Assembly (NCBI RefSeq): GCF_000272045.2
Contig: NZ_AJYZ02000019.1
Span: 1,997,664 to 2,034,395 of the forward strand
Reading direction: 5' to 3'
From: Vibrio crassostreae 9ZC13
GTDB taxonomy: Bacteria; Pseudomonadota; Gammaproteobacteria; Enterobacterales; Vibrionaceae
DNA: 36,732 nucleotides
In this document: piece after piece, positions 34,231 through 36,732 of the stretch
Numbering within the stretch: the first letter of the stretch is position 1
How the letters are laid out: every line of letters begins with the position of its first letter
Position numbers and translations under genes: made by a program
Notes under the pieces: model-generated
What the model saw: the letters and a program-made list of their open reading frames with translations, nothing else
The model's database searches: none
Told to the model about the DNA's origin: nothing

Positions 34231-35154
34231 ATGAGATTCAGTGTTGGTGATTTTGGGATAATAAGATTGGAAAGGATCGATAACGCTTGGTTAAACTCAT
34301 TCCTTTGTGTGTATGAACAGAACAGCTTCATCAAGGCTTCGGAGCGCTTGTTAATTCCGAGCTCTACGGTAAGTCGTCATGTTCAACAACTTGAAAATGA
34401 GATTGGCAATAAACTGTTTTATCGGACTACCCGCAAGGTTACGCCAACCTCAGCGGGCGAGATTCTGTATAACGAGATAAGAGAGCCGCTCCGTCGCCTG
34501 AGTCAGACGTTGCAAAGCCTAACCATTTCAACTGAATCAGTAAAAGGAACTATTCGCTTAAGCACGCCAGACGTTCCGTTCATTGGCGATGTTCTTGCTG
34601 ATTTTGTGGTCGACTATCCCAATATATCTCTGTTCTGTGAACACAGTACGTCCATCGAAAGCGCACTCAACAGTGATCCAGATATCATGATTAGCTTTGA
34701 GCGAGGATCGCTGGATGATAGGGATTGGATTTCTCGTCCTTTATGCCAATGGGAGAGTGCTGTTTTGGCTTCTCCAACTTGTTTGGAGGAACACGGTTCA
34801 CCAAGTAAAATTGAAGAGTTAAGAGTGTTGCCATGTATCTCTAGCTTTAAAGCTTTTGGTGGCAACCCTTGGGTCTTTAGCGGGACAAAAGACGACTCGA
34901 AGGGCTTGGATATCAAGTCCAATATTAATGTCGATGGTGGGTTTATCGCGAAAGCCGCTGCGATCCGCGGGCTTGGTTTTGTTGCTTTACCAAGAGAGTT
35001 TTGTCGTGAGGAAATAGAGCGGGGCACATTGGTTGAACAGCACTTGGATCACCAATTAGCGCCCTTGACGATATATATTCATTACCGTTCGATGAGTTAT
35101 CACACACATCTAACTAAGCTGTTAGTCAACTTCATACGTGAACGAGTAAACTGA
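34231..35154 (+). CDS. LysR-family transcription regulator
   Basis: A 307-residue LysR protein. The helix-turn-helix spans about 18-75 (AWLNSFLCVYEQNSFIKASE, STVSRHVQQLENEIGNKLFY, RTTRKVTPTSAGEIL). The ligand domain runs from about 110 to the end (GTIRLSTPDVPFIGDVLADF, AAAIRGLGFVALP). A TTG at 34267 would shorten the N-terminus by 12 residues (start uncertain). It probably controls the divergent hydrolase, as is usual for LysR pairs. Ligand unknown. Confidence 0.9.
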   Translation: MRFSVGDFGIIRLERIDNAWLNSFLCVYEQNSFIKASERLLIPSSTVSRHVQQLENEIGNKLFYRTTRKVTPTSAGEILYNEIREPLRRLSQTLQSLTISTESVKGTIRLSTPDVPFIGDVLADFVVDYPNISLFCEHSTSIESALNSDPDIMISFERGSLDDRDWISRPLCQWESAVLASPTCLEEHGSPSKIEELRVLPCISSFKAFGGNPWVFSGTKDDSKGLDIKSNINVDGGFIAKAAAIRGLGFVALPREFCREEIERGTLVEQHLDHQLAPLTIYIHYRSMSYHTHLTKLLVNFIRERVN

Positions 35155-35159
35155 TCGAG

Positions 35160-35561
35160 TTATTCGGCTTCTGAAAACTCTCTAAGCGCGCTCATTGCGG
35201 CTTCAGCTTTGTCTTTCTGAACGAAGATGTGGTCGTGATAAAAGCCAGCAATCACGTTGGCGCTAATGCCATATGAGCCTAGCTTGGTGGCAAAGGCTGC
35301 GGTTAGTCCAACCGCTTCTAGGCTCGAGTGTACCGATAAAGTGATCATGCTAAACACACCGTCGAAACTTAACTGCGCTTGAGTCGCCACTTTTTCTGTC
35401 AGCACCAAAGTTAACCCTTCTCTTTCTCGAAAGGTCGCGATTGGGTCGAGTTGAATATAGTCTGCCAACGCTCCATCGACAGTACAGAAAACATAGTTGC
35501 CTTCAATGAGTTCTGGTGACATGGACTTTAACAAAATGTCTAAATCGGTAATGGCGGTCAT
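35160..35561 (-). CDS. ACT-domain protein
   Basis: About 133 residues from the ATG at 35561 (MTAITDLDILLKS), preceded by a GGGA site; the longer frame to 35615 adds 18 residues with no family likeness. It has two ACT-type halves (NYVFCTVDGALADY and SFDGVFSMITLSVHSSLEAVGLTAA then LGSYGISANVIAGFYHDHIFVQ), matching the small ACT proteins that bind amino acids. Ligand and target are unknown. It is convergent with the LysR gene, 5 bases apart. Confidence 0.85.
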   Translation of the reverse strand: MTAITDLDILLKSMSPELIEGNYVFCTVDGALADYIQLDPIATFREREGLTLVLTEKVATQAQLSFDGVFSMITLSVHSSLEAVGLTAAFATKLGSYGISANVIAGFYHDHIFVQKDKAEAAMSALREFSEAE

Positions 35562-36038
35562 CGTCTTTTTCCCTGCGTAATCGCGTTTGTTTATGGTGTT
35601 GGATAGTGCAGCCAAGATAGAGGTAAGCTGTCGGCGAGTACAATTAATAATATTTATTCACTATAAGCACGACTAATCGTCCGTAATTTTAATTCTGTAT
35701 TTTCCGGTTTTTGCAGCGTTTTGGTGTGTTATGTGTCAATAGTGAAGATCATTCCGCTTTCATACACCATTTTTATCTATGCATTCAACTTTTATTGAAA
35801 TTAGAGCTTTTGATCAAATTATATAAATTACGCTTGCATAAGCTTTTCAAAATAATTTGTCCCAACTCGCAGTTCCTAGTGAAATGAATATAAATTAATA
35901 AGCAACCTCATTGGTATTGTCTTAGGTTGAATTTGTAACAATGTTGCTTCACGTATTGAGCGTATAACGCTAGCTGTCTGCATTTTCGTGTTTGTCGTAG
36001 GTAACAACCAACAAACCTAAAATATCAAGGAACAAGCT
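35562..36038. other. Long gap before the protease gene
   Basis: No gene seen. AT-rich, with several T and A runs. It must hold promoters of the ACT gene and of the secreted protease; I cannot fix the elements. Confidence 0.5.
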
Positions 36039-36732
36039 ATGTTAAAGAAAGTATTAAGTTGTTGTATTGCAGCCACACTTGGTATTTATTCCGCATCAAG
36101 TCTGGCTCAAAGTTCTGTTATAAATTTTACTGAAAACTCACAACAACCTATTGCTCCACTGGTGTTGGCTTCATCAGATGATGCGATCACTGATCGCTAT
36201 ATTGTTGTATTGAAACAACCGCAGATGCTAATGAATGACGCGGCTGGATTACAGCAGTTCACTCAACAAACGGTAGGCCTCATGGCCAATTCGTTTTCAA
36301 TCAAAACAGACGATGTTTTTGATAGTTCCATTATTGGCTTTGTGGCAAATCTAGACGCACTTCAATTAAAGCAACTCAGACGTGATTCTCGGGTGGAATA
36401 CATTGAACAAGACCAAATACTCAGTATCGATCCTGTTGTTTCAAATGAAGCCGTTCAAAGCAACGCGATTTGGGGGCTAGACCGAATAGATCAGAGAAAC
36501 CTTCCTTTGGATCGAAACTATAATGCTAACTTTGATGGCTCTGGCGTCACAGCATACGTGATTGATACGGGAGTTAATAACAACCATGAGGAATTCGGCG
36601 GGCGCTCGGTTTCTGGCTATGATTTCGTAGATAATGATGCTGATTCGAGTGACTGTAATGGGCATGGTACCCACGTTGCAGGAACGATTGGCGGCAGCCA
36701 GTATGGTGTGGCTAAAAACACATCAGTTCAAT
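36039..36732 (+). CDS. Secreted subtilisin-family serine protease (5' part)
   Basis: The first 231 codons of a peptidase S8 protein, cut by the window end. A signal peptide runs to residue 23 (cleavage after SLA); AAGGA lies 7 bases before the ATG. An I9 inhibitor-type propeptide follows (about 45-130: [11 protein letters not shown] and [12 protein letters not shown]). The catalytic domain begins [11 protein letters not shown], has the aspartate in [14 protein letters not shown] (about 170) and the histidine in [14 protein letters not shown] (about 209). The serine must lie beyond the window. Proteinase K/aqualysin-like alkaline proteases of Vibrio have this layout; a PPC or Vibrio-type C-terminal extension may follow. 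Confidence 0.9.
   Translation, partial: MLKKVLSCCIAATLGIYSASSLAQSSVINFTENSQQPIAPLVLASSDDAITDRYIVVLKQPQMLMNDAAGLQQFTQQTVGLMANSFSIKTDDVFDSSIIGFVANLDALQLKQLRRDSRVEYIEQDQILSIDPVVSNEAVQSNAIWGLDRIDQRNLPLDRNYNANFDGSGVTAYVIDTGVNNNHEEFGGRSVSGYDFVDNDADSSDCNGHGTHVAGTIGGSQYGVAKNTSVQ

Noticed and set aside
1..36732. CRISPR array, tRNA, rRNA, prophage or integron cassette array
   Set aside because: No regularly spaced repeats, cloverleaf, ribosomal or phage/integrase signature found in reading both strands.

Overview
The window looks like part of a Vibrio chromosome (Splendidus-clade-like in gene content, though I cannot assign a species from sequence alone). The reasons are moderate AT content, two full-length methyl-accepting chemotaxis proteins, a PnuC transporter next to a nucleoside phosphorylase, a ZevAB-type zinc locus, a second NqrM-like maturation protein, a DUF1826 gene and a proteinase K-like secreted protease. 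No rRNA, tRNA, CRISPR array, phage module or replication origin was seen.

Layout. 1-4643: a small YcxB-like membrane protein, then a tight two-gene unit (minus strand) of a secreted lipase-like alpha/beta hydrolase followed by a 664-residue secreted beta-rich protein. 5133-7047: zevA-zevB-like genes (DUF1007 plus NicO permease) behind a clear Zur box that overlaps a TATAAT. 7458-8989: a compact metal/Fe-S module of a NifX-like protein, an NqrM-like four-cysteine membrane protein (ATGA overlap), a DUF134 helix-turn-helix protein and a hotdog thioesterase; a perfect 20-bp palindrome and RcnR-like operator sequences lie upstream. 9000-11030: a decayed zone holding the tail of a solute-binding protein, a small membrane protein, a pseudogene with two in-frame stops and a complete IS5-family element with a CTAG target duplication. 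11531-15635: an Aer-like receptor, then pnuC, a nucleoside phosphorylase and a Crp/Fnr-type regulator. 15781-18655: a CoA-disulfide/persulfide reductase fused to rhodanese, and a VirK/YbjX protein.

18976-23969 is an AT-rich glycosylation cassette: on the minus strand a GT-C (family 39-like) transferase, a polyprenyl-phosphate-type GT2 and a UPF0104 membrane protein, with a WecB-like UDP-GlcNAc 2-epimerase transcribed divergently. 24173-24626 is an HU gene followed by a 47-residue basic protein. 24983-30977 holds a VC0807-family membrane protein, a GST plus YbfB/YjiJ MFS transporter pair, a periplasmic YceI protein, a DUF1826 protein behind a 22-bp palindrome that reads as two overlapping Zur boxes, and a WYL regulator next to a glyoxalase-fold protein. 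31313-36732 holds a second chemoreceptor, a divergent alpha/beta hydrolase/LysR pair, an ACT-domain protein and the 5' part of a subtilisin-family protease cut by the window end.

The recurring theme is metal handling. Two separate loci carry Zur-type operators, and a third locus has a NifX-like and an NqrM-like gene behind its own palindrome. The most interesting items are that NifX/NqrM/DUF134/thioesterase module with its palindrome and RcnR-like box, the Zur sites, the dedicated PnuC-phosphorylase pair, the lipase/partner pair, and the decayed region beside the IS.
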